Source: Brevibacillus reuszeri (GTDB lineage: Bacteria > Bacillota > Bacilli > Brevibacillales > Brevibacillaceae). From it: a DNA stretch of 64,000 nucleotides. Below are positions 8,795 to 17,100 of the stretch, in pieces; within the stretch, counting starts at the first letter, position 1; every line of letters begins with the position of its first letter. The position numbers and the translations under genes are program-made. Under the pieces are notes generated by a model. That model had not been told where the DNA came from and made no database searches. It worked only from the letters and a program-made list of their open reading frames with translations. Location: the NCBI RefSeq assembly GCF_002897295.1, contig NZ_BEXF01000012.1:119537-183536 (forward strand), written 5' to 3'.

Positions 8795-8959
8795 TTATGC
8801 CCGTTCCAGGAAAAGACCGAATACACCAAACCAACTGAGGAGAATAATACCTCCGACGATTAGCACGGCAGCAAACGTCCCTTTCAGGTTTTCCTCCGGC
8901 TGTGTCTTTTCTTGTTTGGATTTCTTAGTTTGACCCGGAGTGTTTGTTTGCGTCTCCAT
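8795..8959 (-). CDS. Cytochrome c oxidase subunit IIa (small, ba3 type)
   Basis: A 54-aa protein with a charged N-terminus and a single C-terminal helix (AAVLIVGGIILLSWFGVFGLFLERA). This closely follows the pattern of Thermus ba3 subunit IIa, which supplies the helix missing from the short subunit II. ATG follows AAAGGAGGAGAGCG. It is the first gene of the oxidase operon and ends about 23 nt before subunit II. Confidence 0.85.
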   Translation of the reverse strand: METQTNTPGQTKKSKQEKTQPEENLKGTFAAVLIVGGIILLSWFGVFGLFLERA

Positions 8960-9013
8960 CGCGCTCTCCTCCTTTCCTAGTGCCCTTGTGGGGCGTGGTT
9001 ACTTTACGCCTTC

Positions 9014-9079
9014 ATTCTACCGCTGGGACTAGTTGGAAGTAATTCGGGGAAATCCCCTAAAATGGTCGGGGAAACTCCT
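9014..9079 (-). promoter_or_regulatory. Oxidase operon promoter with two NreC-like boxes
   Basis: On the minus strand a -10 TAGAAT (9014-9019) and weak -35 TTACTT (9037-9042) are 17 bp apart. Directly upstream lie GGGGA-AA-TCCCC (9046-9057) and a related GGGGAAACTCCT (9068-9079), spaced 22 bp, two helical turns. A similar palindrome, AGGGAATTCCCT, precedes the adjacent sensor kinase gene. A weak -35 with an abutting palindrome suggests activation by the neighbouring NarL-family regulator; that assignment is inference. Confidence 0.6.
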
Positions 9080-9128
9080 GATATTCGGTGGTTTCGGACA
9101 CAAGTTGGACATAAAGCCCCGGGGGGGC

Positions 9129-9372
9129 CGAACAGTAGTGGTGGGGAGGAAACGGGAGAAAACGCTACAGGTACTTGGGCCCCTAGCGCTGGGGATTGAC
9201 TGGACGCCTCCATGGAAAAAGGGAAACCGCGTCCAAAGCAGACGATTTCAGGGAGCTTTTTCAAGGTGGACGCTTAAAAGCGTGTTTCCCTTTTTCCACT
9301 ACGGCTCGGTCTGGGTCCCAAAGACCTTCGCTAATTTCTCCCGTTTCCTCTGCGAGCTGACACTTCTGTTCG
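9129..9372 (+). ncRNA. Long structured element, copy 1 (covarying with copy 2)
   Basis: Nested helices span 244 nt: 9129-9140 with 9361-9372 (11 of 12 pairs), 9146-9161 with 9335-9350 (16 perfect pairs), 9169-9179 with 9317-9327 (two central mismatches), and 9213-9227 with 9284-9298 (15 perfect). The apex has GCGTCC (9229-9234) pairing with GGACGC (9268-9273), followed by TTAAAAGCGT. A G7 run precedes the element. A second copy at 37338-37602 keeps the core and all helices with different stem sequences. No protein is encoded convincingly. Plus-strand orientation is preferred because a terminator follows, but is not proven. The family is not recognised. Confidence 0.75.
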
Positions 9373-9390
9373 TGACTTAAAAACATAAAA

Positions 9391-9420
9391 AAACGTCTGA
9401 AAGCATTTGCTCAGACGTTT
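9391..9420. terminator. Bidirectional intrinsic terminator
   Basis: Perfect 10-bp stem AAACGTCTGA/TCAGACGTTT with a 10-nt loop. On the minus strand it is followed by a T7 run and ends the NreBC-like operon; on the plus strand by T5, possibly ending transcription of the structured element. Confidence 0.85.
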
Positions 9421-9432
9421 TTCTACCTATTC

Positions 9433-10089
9433 TTATTCAAAATCTAGCCAGCCCTTTTTGATCGCATATCGCACGAGATCGGGGCGTGTACGCAGGTGCA
9501 GCTTTTCCATGATATGTGCTTTGTGTGATTCGACTGTTTTTACTGAGACAGTCAGCTGCTCGGCGATTTCCTTGTTGCTGAAGCCTTTGACGATGAGGAC
9601 GAGCACTTCCTTTTCCCGGTCGGTGAGGATTTCGTATTTCGCCTGCTCTTCGCCGTTTTTGACCATCTGCAAAAACTCCTCAATCAAGGACTTCGTTGCA
9701 GACGGGTATAGATAAGCCATGCCGTTGTTCACCGAACGGATAGCAGCGATCAGGTCGAGGTCAGGTGCGCTTTTTAAAATATAGCCCGCCGCCCCTGCCT
9801 GAAGGACACGGAATAAATATTCCTCATCATCGTGCATGGTCAATACAAGCACTTGAATTTCAGGCGCTGTTTCCTTCAGTCTGGCTGTTGCCGTCAATCC
9901 ATTTTCACCTGGCGGCATGCTCAGGTCCATCAGCACGACGTCGGGCCGAATTTCCCACGCTTTTTCACATGCTTCTTTGCCGTCAGCGGCATACGCGACA
10001 ACTTCCATGTCTGCCTGAGCATTGATCAGCATGCCCAAGCCAGATCGCACGATGGCATGGTCGTCAGCGATTAACACGCGAATGGTCAT
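9433..10089 (-). CDS. NarL/NreC-family response regulator
   Basis: A 218-aa regulator: receiver domain (VLIADDH, phospho-acceptor Asp in DVVLMDLSMP, Lys in LKSA) and a LuxR-type helix-turn-helix (LTDREKEVLVLIVKGFSNKEIAEQL). Its start overlaps the sensor kinase gene by 26 bases, so the two are co-translated. The kinase carries an NreB-type cysteine cluster, making this the likely NreC equivalent that responds to oxygen. Candidate targets are the palindromes before the ba3 oxidase operon and before its own operon. Confidence 0.88.
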   Translation of the reverse strand: MTIRVLIADDHAIVRSGLGMLINAQADMEVVAYAADGKEACEKAWEIRPDVVLMDLSMPPGENGLTATARLKETAPEIQVLVLTMHDDEEYLFRVLQAGAAGYILKSAPDLDLIAAIRSVNNGMAYLYPSATKSLIEEFLQMVKNGEEQAKYEILTDREKEVLVLIVKGFSNKEIAEQLTVSVKTVESHKAHIMEKLHLRTRPDLVRYAIKKGWLDFE

Positions 10090-11155
10090 CTTCTATCCCC
10101 TCCTTTGGCAACGGAATCCGCACAATTACAGTCGTACCCTCATTCGGCGCAGAACGGATATCTACCGTTCCGCCAAGCAGCTGGGCACGCTCCTTCATTC
10201 CGAATACCCCTAAGCCCTTGCCTGTATTGAGAGCTTTGTCTACCTCAAAGCCGATACCGTCGTCTACAACCGTAACCAAAATTTCTTTTTCCCGGTCCTC
10301 AAACACGATTCCAAGCTGGCTCGCCTGTGCGTATTTCGCGGTGTTGGTCATCGCTTCCTGCACAATCCGGTACAAGGCTGTCTCCATCGCTGCCGGATAT
10401 CTTCGACGTGTACCTTGCGTATGCAGCTCTACCTGGATGTTAAAGCTCTTTTCCACTCGTTTCATCAGCGAACGAAGAGCCGGCAACAAGCCCAGATCGT
10501 CGAGAGCAGACGGACGCAGCTCCAGGGCCATCCGCTTTACTTCTTCCATCGCTTTGGATGTCATATGCAGCAGATCCGTTACGTGCTGTCTGATCGGATC
10601 GCTCAAATTTCCTTGCCCGACGACATTCAGACCGACCAAAATACTGTACAAGGCCTGACCTACCCCATCGTGAAGCTCGCGGGATATACGCTTGCGCTCT
10701 TCTTCCTGCGCCTGAATCGCAAAATTGGTCAGCTTATTTTGATAGCATTCCTTTTCAGCCCGTTGCTGTGCTGACATATCACGCAGAATCATTACCATTT
10801 TGCCGTTTGACTCTTTCGGCAGCTGCGCAGAGCTTGCCGCTACAGGGAACTCCTTGCCTTCCTTTGTGCGTAGTCGCATTTCGAAAGACGGCATTTGCAC
10901 CTGCTTGAAAAAGCAGTCCGTACAAGTAGACTCTTCCATGCACGTCGCCATCCCGCGACATATCTCACATATGTGTTTGACCCCAACCAGCTCTTCTTCC
11001 GACCAGCCTGTCATCTGCTCCAACGCAGCATTCACTTTTACAATCAATCCATCACGGTCGATCACCAGGATCGCATCACTCACGTTGGCAAAGATGGACT
11101 GAATCAGAGAAATCGCTTCATTTGACGTACCCAGTTCTTCTTTCCACGTCCCCAT
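10064..11155 (-). CDS. NreB-like oxygen-sensing histidine kinase (PAS, Fe-S)
   Basis: A 363-aa soluble kinase. An N-terminal PAS domain carries CEIC, then 11 residues, then CTDC: exactly the C-X2-C-X11-C-X2-C spacing of the [4Fe-4S] oxygen sensor NreB of Staphylococcus. HisKA_3 follows (RISRELHDGVGQALYSI, His in ELHDG) and a HATPase_c domain (GKGLGVFGMKERAQLLGG). There are no membrane segments. Loss of the cluster by O2 would switch the kinase off. ATG 11155 lies 6 nt after AAGGAGG; the frame extends 7 codons further without a site. The extra Cys between the pairs is notable. Confidence 0.85.
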   Translation of the reverse strand: MGTWKEELGTSNEAISLIQSIFANVSDAILVIDRDGLIVKVNAALEQMTGWSEEELVGVKHICEICRGMATCMEESTCTDCFFKQVQMPSFEMRLRTKEGKEFPVAASSAQLPKESNGKMVMILRDMSAQQRAEKECYQNKLTNFAIQAQEEERKRISRELHDGVGQALYSILVGLNVVGQGNLSDPIRQHVTDLLHMTSKAMEEVKRMALELRPSALDDLGLLPALRSLMKRVEKSFNIQVELHTQGTRRRYPAAMETALYRIVQEAMTNTAKYAQASQLGIVFEDREKEILVTVVDDGIGFEVDKALNTGKGLGVFGMKERAQLLGGTVDIRSAPNEGTTVIVRIPLPKEGIEDDHSRVNR

Positions 11156-11220
11156 GACGCTCCTCCTTGCAGACAATCATCTTAACGCTATTGTAGAGTT
11201 TACGCGCACGAAAGTGTATC

Positions 11221-11232
11221 AGGGAATTCCCT
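11221..11232. promoter_or_regulatory. Palindromic box upstream of the NreB-like gene
   Basis: AGGGAATTCCCT is a perfect 12-bp palindrome, 66 bp before the kinase start. It resembles the GGGGA-AA-TCCCC box of the oxidase promoter and probably marks autoregulation by the NreC-like regulator. Confidence 0.5.
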
Positions 11233-11285
11233 TAACCTAAGAGGTTTCAGCCGATTTTGAAGAAAACCTTTGCATAGTACAAAAA

Positions 11286-11311
11286 AACAGGACAGCCTGC
11301 GCCGTCCCGTT
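11286..11311 (-). terminator. Intrinsic terminator after the CuAO-N protein gene
   Basis: Stem 11286-11293 with 11304-11311 (one G-U pair if read on the minus strand), followed on that strand by a T7 run. Confidence 0.8.
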
Positions 11312-11318
11312 CTCATTA

Positions 11319-12314
11319 TTATTGTTCTACAATCTCTACTACGATTTTCTCAGCAACACCGATTGGCGGCAAGCTGCGAGTCAGTTTAGGGCCATAAAAA
11401 GCGTAAACTTGCATGTCTGCTTTCAGCTCTTCTGGCTTCATCACCTTGTTGTCTCTTGCACTCACGATCACGGTATCCTTGTTAATGATCAGCGCTACCT
11501 TTTCAGGGGATGTCGCTGTCAGACCACGACCTTCTACCAGCATTTTGTAGGTGCCTTCCTGGTCTTTCTCGACGCTAACTACTTTGCCGGCTGTGCCTAC
11601 TACTTCCTGAGCTTCTAGGCTATCTTTTACTACGATAGTGATCGCGCCAGTTTGCGGCGGCATGCTCATCGCCATGTATTTTTGGTGTGTTGCTTCGATC
11701 TCCATGCCCAGCTTCAAGTCTTCTGGCTTCAGCTCTTTACCCGCGGCATCTGTAATTTTGGTCTTCTCGTCCAGGTGCAAAACGATTCCAGTCTGGTATC
11801 CATCGATCAGAATCGACATTTTGCCATTCTCGGTTTTATTGATGTTTGTAATGGTGCCTGTACGTACAGGCGCTTTTTCAGCTTCTTCATCCACGACTGT
11901 CACCGCACTATCGGATACATTTACTTCTGCTTGCAGGATTTCGTCAACAAAGGCGACTGGTACATAGGTGCTGCCGTTTAACAGACGCGGTTCAGCTCCC
12001 AAAGTTTTGTACATTTTAGCGAATGGGTAGCGATCCTCTCCTGCCTTTGCATAGCTGGAAATCGCACCTTTTTGTACCTCTGCTGCTTTTACCTGCTCAT
12101 TCCAGGCTACCTTGAATCCGAGTGATTCTGCTACTGGGCGAAGTGGAACCAGAACGGTTTGTTGCTGCTTATCGTAAATCGCTGCTTGTGTGATAGCAAC
12201 TCCATTAATATTTACGGAGAGTTCTTTTACTGGTTCGGAGGTCGCCGATACTACGTTGGTTCCCAAAACGGCGAGTGCCGCCAAAGTCATCATACCTGTA
12301 CGTATTTTTTTCAT
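11319..12314 (-). CDS. Secreted copper amine oxidase N-terminal domain protein
   Basis: A 331-aa exported protein. The signal peptide is MKKIRTGMMTLAALAVLGTN with cleavage near VVSATS. A CuAO-N (stalk) domain follows (LSVNINGVAI, VLVPLRPVAESLGFKVAWNE), then two repeated beta-rich modules around residues 150-320 that begin similarly (GTITNINKTENGKMSILIDG; GKVVSVEKDQEGTYKMLVEG). ATG 12314 was chosen because it begins a clear signal peptide after GGAGG; the frame continues upstream to 12425 without support. Such domains occur in many Bacillota cell-surface proteins; no enzymatic motif is seen. Confidence 0.85.
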   Translation of the reverse strand: MKKIRTGMMTLAALAVLGTNVVSATSEPVKELSVNINGVAITQAAIYDKQQQTVLVPLRPVAESLGFKVAWNEQVKAAEVQKGAISSYAKAGEDRYPFAKMYKTLGAEPRLLNGSTYVPVAFVDEILQAEVNVSDSAVTVVDEEAEKAPVRTGTITNINKTENGKMSILIDGYQTGIVLHLDEKTKITDAAGKELKPEDLKLGMEIEATHQKYMAMSMPPQTGAITIVVKDSLEAQEVVGTAGKVVSVEKDQEGTYKMLVEGRGLTATSPEKVALIINKDTVIVSARDNKVMKPEELKADMQVYAFYGPKLTRSLPPIGVAEKIVVEIVEQ

Positions 12315-12399
12315 GCTGTTCCAGCCTCCAATATTTGTGTGTGTTTTAGTTTGTCTACTCCTTGGACGACAGCATTTCAAAAAACGTTTCAAAAAAATT

Positions 12400-13101
12400 T
12401 TATGGCTGTGTTTGCATCGTTGCATTCCGCGGCATCGGAACGTCCGGCTTCCCTGTCGGGTTGTTGTATAAATAGTTGGGAACCTTGCCGACGATCAGTG
12501 CTTCGGTAATCGGAATTTCCGTTGTAACGGTCTGCTGCTTGGTCGCAAACGGAATGATCACTCGCAGATCAACCTCGACATAAATGTAAACCGTCACCAG
12601 CACCATGTTGATTCCCGCCTGCTTAAGACGAGTCTCCAGCCGCGTCTTGACAGCCCCGATGGGGACAAACGATACCGGAATATCCGGTCCGAGGTGCTCC
12701 AGGAAAACGTTTTTGGTCGCCAAGCCGAGCGGTATCGTCGTTTTGACATTTTCCTGCTCGAATTCCTTTAGACGGTTTTGAATCCGCGCGGTCGTTTCAC
12801 CGACGATGCGGGAGTACTCCTTGAAATTAAAATTGACCGCCTTGATGCTGCCTTCCCCGTCTTTTTCCATGATGACGATCTCGTTGAAATCTACGCCTTG
12901 CTGGGTCAGTCGTTTCGTCACTGCATCCGTAATCGCGAGCTTCGCCACCTGATCGGCCTTGGACTGGGCAATTAGCATAAGCGTTGGCTCAACCCGTTTT
13001 TCCGCAACAATAAACAGAATGAACAGACCAATGATCACGAATAGCGTAATCACTATGATCTTTCTGCCTCGACTTCGCCTACCCCCTCTTTTAAAGCGCA
13101 C
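12400..13101 (-). CDS. yunB: Sporulation protein YunB
   Basis: A 233-aa protein with a basic N-terminus (RFKRGGRRSRGRK), one membrane helix (IIVITLFVIIGLFILFIVA) and an extracytoplasmic domain matching B. subtilis YunB (RVEPTLMLIAQSKADQVA; EIPITEALIVGKVPNYLYN). In B. subtilis yunB is made in the mother cell and is needed for efficient sporulation. It begins with GTG after GGGAG. The CuAO-N gene follows about 85 nt downstream. Confidence 0.88.
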   Translation of the reverse strand: MRFKRGGRRSRGRKIIVITLFVIIGLFILFIVAEKRVEPTLMLIAQSKADQVAKLAITDAVTKRLTQQGVDFNEIVIMEKDGEGSIKAVNFNFKEYSRIVGETTARIQNRLKEFEQENVKTTIPLGLATKNVFLEHLGPDIPVSFVPIGAVKTRLETRLKQAGINMVLVTVYIYVEVDLRVIIPFATKQQTVTTEIPITEALIVGKVPNYLYNNPTGKPDVPMPRNATMQTQP

Positions 13102-13150
13102 GTGTGACTCCCTTTCCCCCGCATTACGCTACGGCTTTTTCGTGAGTGAT

Positions 13151-15955
13151 TTAGTCAGGACGAACCGTACGCATAGACGAGCGTTTTTGCTTGCTTGCGC
13201 GTGGGCGACCGCTCGTTAGCACTCCGCCAATTCCAGCCACAAACGTAGGGATACCGGATGTAACCAAAATCAATGCCCAATCCCGGAAATTCAGATCGGT
13301 CGTCTTAAAGATCGGCTGCAGTGCATCAATATAGACGACACCAAGCACCAGTACGAGTGAAGAAATAACCGCCCAGACGAGGTACTTGTTTTCAAATACA
13401 TTTCGATGAAAAACGCTGTATTGGCTGCGGCAATCAAATACGTGAATGAGCTGTGCCATCACCAATGTGACAAAAGCTACAGTCTGTGCATGCACGAGGT
13501 CATTCGGGTCCTCGCGCAAGGTTAACCAGAAGGCAAGCAGCGTCATGGCTCCAATCAAAAATCCGCGACTAATAATTTTCCACCCTAAGCCGCGACTGAA
13601 AATATTTTCGGACTTGTTGCGCGGATGCTGGTACATCGTGTCCTTCTCCGCCTGATCCACACCCAAAGCCATTGCTGGCAACCCGTCTGTGACCAGATTG
13701 ACCCACAAAATCTGAATCGGGACCAAAGGCAGAGGCATACCGAGAATCATCGCGAAAAACATGACGAGAATTTCACCAACGTTGGAAGCAAGCAGGTAGC
13801 GGATAAATTTTCGGATGTTGTCGTAAATGTTGCGGCCTTCCTCCACCGCTGCAACGATCGTGGCGAAGTTGTCATCACGAAGCACGAGATCAGCTGCTTC
13901 CTTGGTCACATCCGTGCCCGTGATTCCCATCGCAATCCCGATATCAGAGGTCTTGATTGCTGGTGCATCGTTGACGCCATCTCCCGTCATCGCTACCACA
14001 TGCCCCTTGCTTTGCAAGGCACGGACAATGCGCAGCTTGTGCTCCGGGGAGACACGCGCGTAAACGGTTACCCGCTCAGCGTATTCTGCCAGCTGGGTAT
14101 CGGACATGCTGTCCAGCTCACGACCTTCAAGCACTTCACCGTAGCCACGCATAAGACCGATCTGGCGGGCGATGGCTTCTGCTGTCACCTTGTGGTCGCC
14201 AGTAATCATCACGGTCTTGATGCCTGCTTGATGGCACAGGCTGATGGCGGGGCGCACTTCTTCACGCGGTGGGTCAATCATGCCTGCCAAACCGACAAAT
14301 ACGAGATTGCTTTCGACGGAATTGATCGGTTGGCCTGGTCGATAGCCTTGCAGTGTTTTATAGGCAAAAGCCAGCACGCGCAGAGCCTTACCAGCCATTC
14401 TCTCTGTCTGCTCCAGCACCTGATGGCGAAGCGTAGCCGACAACGGCTGCAGCTCCCCTTTCCAGAGAATGTGGGTAGACCTCGCCAGCACCGCTTCCGC
14501 TGCTCCTTTGGTCAACAGCGAGTAAACTCCATCTGTTCCCTTTTCCACAACAGACATCATCTTACGTTCAGAATCAAAAGGAAGCTCTTCTACGCGTGTA
14601 GACTGTAGTCCATCCTTTTTGCGATCTTGACTGCCTTGTTGTCCTTTTGCCGCCAAGACCTTGAGTGCTCCCTCGGTCGGATCACCGATGACCTGCCAAA
14701 AGCGACTCGTCTTCCCTACTCCTAATATATTTCGGGTGCTCGATTCCTCGCAGGTCAGACGGGCGTTGTTGCAGCGCTCTGCGATCCGCAGAATTTGGTT
14801 GAGTGCTCCATCCCGACCTACCGATACCGTCTTGCCCTGATAATGAAAAGAGCCTTCTGGTTCGTAGCCGCTGCCGCTCACCTCGTACATCGTATCGCTA
14901 TGCCACACATGGGTAACAGTCATTTTATTCTGCGTGAGTGTCCCTGTCTTGTCAGAGCAAATAACAGAGGCGCACCCTAAAGTCTCCACAGACGGCAGCT
15001 TGCGCACAATTGCATTGCGCCGAATCATACGCTGTACCCCGAGTGCCAGAGCTACCGTCACGATTGCTGGCAAGCCTTCTGGAATTGCCGCTACTGCCAG
15101 GCTCACTCCGGCGAGGAACATGGTAAACAGATCATGCCCATGCCATACCCCTGCACCAATGACCACGATCGTCAGCAATACTGCGACGACTACGAGAATT
15201 TTGCCCATTTGCTCCAGGCGCATCTGCAGCGGCGTCTCCACTTCCTCTGCCGTGTTCATCAGATGAGCAATCTTCCCGATCTCCGTGCCCATTCCGGTAG
15301 CTACGACGATGCCGCTGCCTGTTCCGCCCGTCACCATCGTTCCCATAAAGCCGAGGTTCTTTTGGTCTCCCAGCGGCACCTGCACATCAATCGCATGCTC
15401 GATTGTTTTTATCGTTTTGCCGACAGGTACAGACTCTCCCGTGAGCGCAGACTCTTCAATCTCCAGCCGGTTTGCTGAGATAAGACGCATATCGGCCGGT
15501 ACCCGGTCACCCGACTCTAAAAGCACGAGATCACCAGGTACTAGACGGGAAGCTGGGATCATCGCGAGGTGTCCATCACGCATGACACGGGCCATCGGCG
15601 AAGCAAGCTCCTTTAAAGCTTGCAGCGATCGCTCTGCCTTTGCCTCCTGAATAAATCCGAGAATGCCGTTAATGATGATGATTGCGATAATCGTAATCGC
15701 ATCGAGGTATTCTCCGAGGAAGTAAGAAATCAACGTGGCGATGAACAAGATGAGAACCATGAAATCCTTGAACTGGTCAACGAAGACCGCGTAGAGAGGC
15801 TTTCGCTTGGTCTCAGCCAACTGGTTGGCACCGTGTTTAGCCAGTCGCCGCTCTGCCTCCTGCTGAGTCAATCCCTGCGCCGCATCGCTATGAAGGGCAT
15901 CGGTCACGTCGGCCGCTGCCAGCGTGTACCATTTTCGAATTGGCTGTGTATCCAC
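13151..15955 (-). CDS. Calcium-translocating P-type ATPase (YloB-like)
   Basis: A 934-aa P2-type cation ATPase. An N-terminal cation-ATPase domain starts at WYTLAAADV. Visible motifs are the actuator TGES, the ion-site helix PEGLPA, the phosphorylation site CSDKTGTLTQNKM, GDPTEGAL in the nucleotide domain, MITGDH and the hinge MTGDGVNDAPAIK. The C-terminal helices include NLVTDGLPAMALG. The organisation is that of bacterial SERCA/PMCA-like Ca2+ pumps such as YloB. It begins with GTG, 8 nt after GGAGG. Ca2+ export, often linked to sporulation or germination in Bacilli, is inferred from family. Confidence 0.9.
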   Translation of the reverse strand: MDTQPIRKWYTLAAADVTDALHSDAAQGLTQQEAERRLAKHGANQLAETKRKPLYAVFVDQFKDFMVLILFIATLISYFLGEYLDAITIIAIIIINGILGFIQEAKAERSLQALKELASPMARVMRDGHLAMIPASRLVPGDLVLLESGDRVPADMRLISANRLEIEESALTGESVPVGKTIKTIEHAIDVQVPLGDQKNLGFMGTMVTGGTGSGIVVATGMGTEIGKIAHLMNTAEEVETPLQMRLEQMGKILVVVAVLLTIVVIGAGVWHGHDLFTMFLAGVSLAVAAIPEGLPAIVTVALALGVQRMIRRNAIVRKLPSVETLGCASVICSDKTGTLTQNKMTVTHVWHSDTMYEVSGSGYEPEGSFHYQGKTVSVGRDGALNQILRIAERCNNARLTCEESSTRNILGVGKTSRFWQVIGDPTEGALKVLAAKGQQGSQDRKKDGLQSTRVEELPFDSERKMMSVVEKGTDGVYSLLTKGAAEAVLARSTHILWKGELQPLSATLRHQVLEQTERMAGKALRVLAFAYKTLQGYRPGQPINSVESNLVFVGLAGMIDPPREEVRPAISLCHQAGIKTVMITGDHKVTAEAIARQIGLMRGYGEVLEGRELDSMSDTQLAEYAERVTVYARVSPEHKLRIVRALQSKGHVVAMTGDGVNDAPAIKTSDIGIAMGITGTDVTKEAADLVLRDDNFATIVAAVEEGRNIYDNIRKFIRYLLASNVGEILVMFFAMILGMPLPLVPIQILWVNLVTDGLPAMALGVDQAEKDTMYQHPRNKSENIFSRGLGWKIISRGFLIGAMTLLAFWLTLREDPNDLVHAQTVAFVTLVMAQLIHVFDCRSQYSVFHRNVFENKYLVWAVISSLVLVLGVVYIDALQPIFKTTDLNFRDWALILVTSGIPTFVAGIGGVLTSGRPRASKQKRSSMRTVRPD

Positions 15956-16020
15956 CTACATCTCCTCCATCCACTTCTCACTCCTTCTCATGTGTATGCA
16001 GACGAGCCAGAAAATAAAAC

Positions 16021-16048
16021 AACCCGTCCCTCTACTCTGGGACGAGTT
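16021..16048 (-). terminator. Intrinsic terminator after ytaF
   Basis: A 10-bp stem (16021-16030 with 16039-16048) whose single imperfect pair becomes a G-U wobble only on the minus strand; on that strand a T-rich tract follows the stem. Confidence 0.75.
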
Positions 16049-16063
16049 CATGTAAAGATCATA

Positions 16064-16807
16064 TTAAAGGCTTTTGACAAGCCCAATAAAAATTAACAGA
16101 ATCGGCGGCAGCCAGGTCAAACGTGTCAGCCACTTCATTTTCCCCGCACGGCGTCCGAGTGCGAGACCCAGCGCCAAAAGCAGAGCTCCCATAACCGCTA
16201 TGCAAATGGCGACGAGAAGCGGTGTATAGCCGAGAAAGGTAAGACTGATGCCTGCTCCAAAGGCATCGAGTGACAAGGCGAGACCGAGCATGACGGCCTC
16301 CCAGCCCATAATATGCCCGGAACGGTCGGCGTCGGCTTTAGCCGGGTCGCGCAAGATCTGAATCATTACGCCAAAAATGCGAAACTGAGACAAGACAGTG
16401 CGCTCTGCTTCTTCCTGCTTTTCTACAGCAACGCTTTGGGAATCCTGTCTGGACACAGCAAGCATATCTCCTGCTGTTTCACAGGCTGAGCTTCGACCCA
16501 CTTCCCCTGCCAAGTCGTGTTCTGCTTGGGCTTTCGCCCGTGGCGAAACAAGTCTCCACAGCGTAAACAATCCCATGATAATTAACACGGCAGCACCGAT
16601 TTGTTTTCCAATCTCGGGCGTCAGCCAGTACGTGAGCGACGAGCCCACCAGCATGACCCCATACACGACCACAAACGAACAACCCGACACGACAATAAGA
16701 GACAACAGCGGCATTCTCATGTTACGCAAACCATACGTTAATCCTACGCTGACACTGTCCATGCTGATGGCCAGAGAAACGAGCAGGAGTGAGAGCCATC
16801 CGCTCAC
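16064..16807 (-). CDS. ytaF: Sporulation membrane protein YtaF (MntP-like fold)
   Basis: A 247-aa polytopic membrane protein with two similar halves. The N-terminal LLLVSLAISMDSVSVGLTYGLR and the second-half MLGLALSLDAFGAGISLTFLG both carry the Asp-containing signature of the MntP/YtaF family. A charged cytoplasmic linker of about 60 residues separates the halves. B. subtilis YtaF is sporulation-associated; related MntP exports Mn2+. It begins with GTG after AAAGAGGTG. Specific cargo is unknown. Confidence 0.85.
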   Translation of the reverse strand: MSGWLSLLLVSLAISMDSVSVGLTYGLRNMRMPLLSLIVVSGCSFVVVYGVMLVGSSLTYWLTPEIGKQIGAAVLIIMGLFTLWRLVSPRAKAQAEHDLAGEVGRSSACETAGDMLAVSRQDSQSVAVEKQEEAERTVLSQFRIFGVMIQILRDPAKADADRSGHIMGWEAVMLGLALSLDAFGAGISLTFLGYTPLLVAICIAVMGALLLALGLALGRRAGKMKWLTRLTWLPPILLIFIGLVKSL

Positions 16808-17042
16808 ATGTGGTCACCTCTTTCTCTACGTGTAAGAAAGCTTAAGCACTCAATTGCTGCGAGCATGCTGCTTAAACCTTCTGAAACGCATAACAAGCCT
16901 TTAACAAAAACGCTGTCGCTTTTTCCCTGAGAAATCCGCGACAAAAGTTTCTGTATTGCCTATTAGGTATACGCCAAATGCCCGGGATATGTGCTAAAAA
17001 AGCGTAAAGGAAGGGACAAAACGGAGAGTGGACATCAAAATG
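16808..17042. other. Intergenic stretch with no recognisable gene
   Basis: The 235 bases upstream of ytaF show no credible ORF with a ribosome binding site and no clear riboswitch. They presumably hold the ytaF promoter. Confidence 0.4.
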
Positions 17043-17082
17043 AAAAACGCCAAAGCTCCGTCTGACAGAGCCTTAGCGTTTT
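17043..17082 (-). terminator. Intrinsic terminator of the lipoprotein gene
   Basis: A long imperfect stem (arms AAAACGCCAAAGCTC and GAGCCTTAGCGTTTT, about 15 bp each) followed on the minus strand by TTTTTC. Confidence 0.8.
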
Positions 17083-17100
17083 CACGATTCTTTCAACCAC

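Noticed and set aside
9129..9372. 6S RNA as an explanation of the structured elements.
   Set aside because: The rod shape is similar, but the conserved apical GCGTCC/GGACGC core and two near copies in convergent contexts do not fit; no typical central bubble was recognised.
9033..9380. ORFs of about 86-115 codons on both strands across structured element 1.
   Set aside because: No ribosome binding sites, no similarity to the frame in copy 2, and base changes between copies preserve pairing rather than codons.
13625..14608. A 327-codon plus-strand ORF within the Ca2+ ATPase gene region.
   Set aside because: It has no ribosome binding site or domain and is fully antisense to conserved ATPase motifs.
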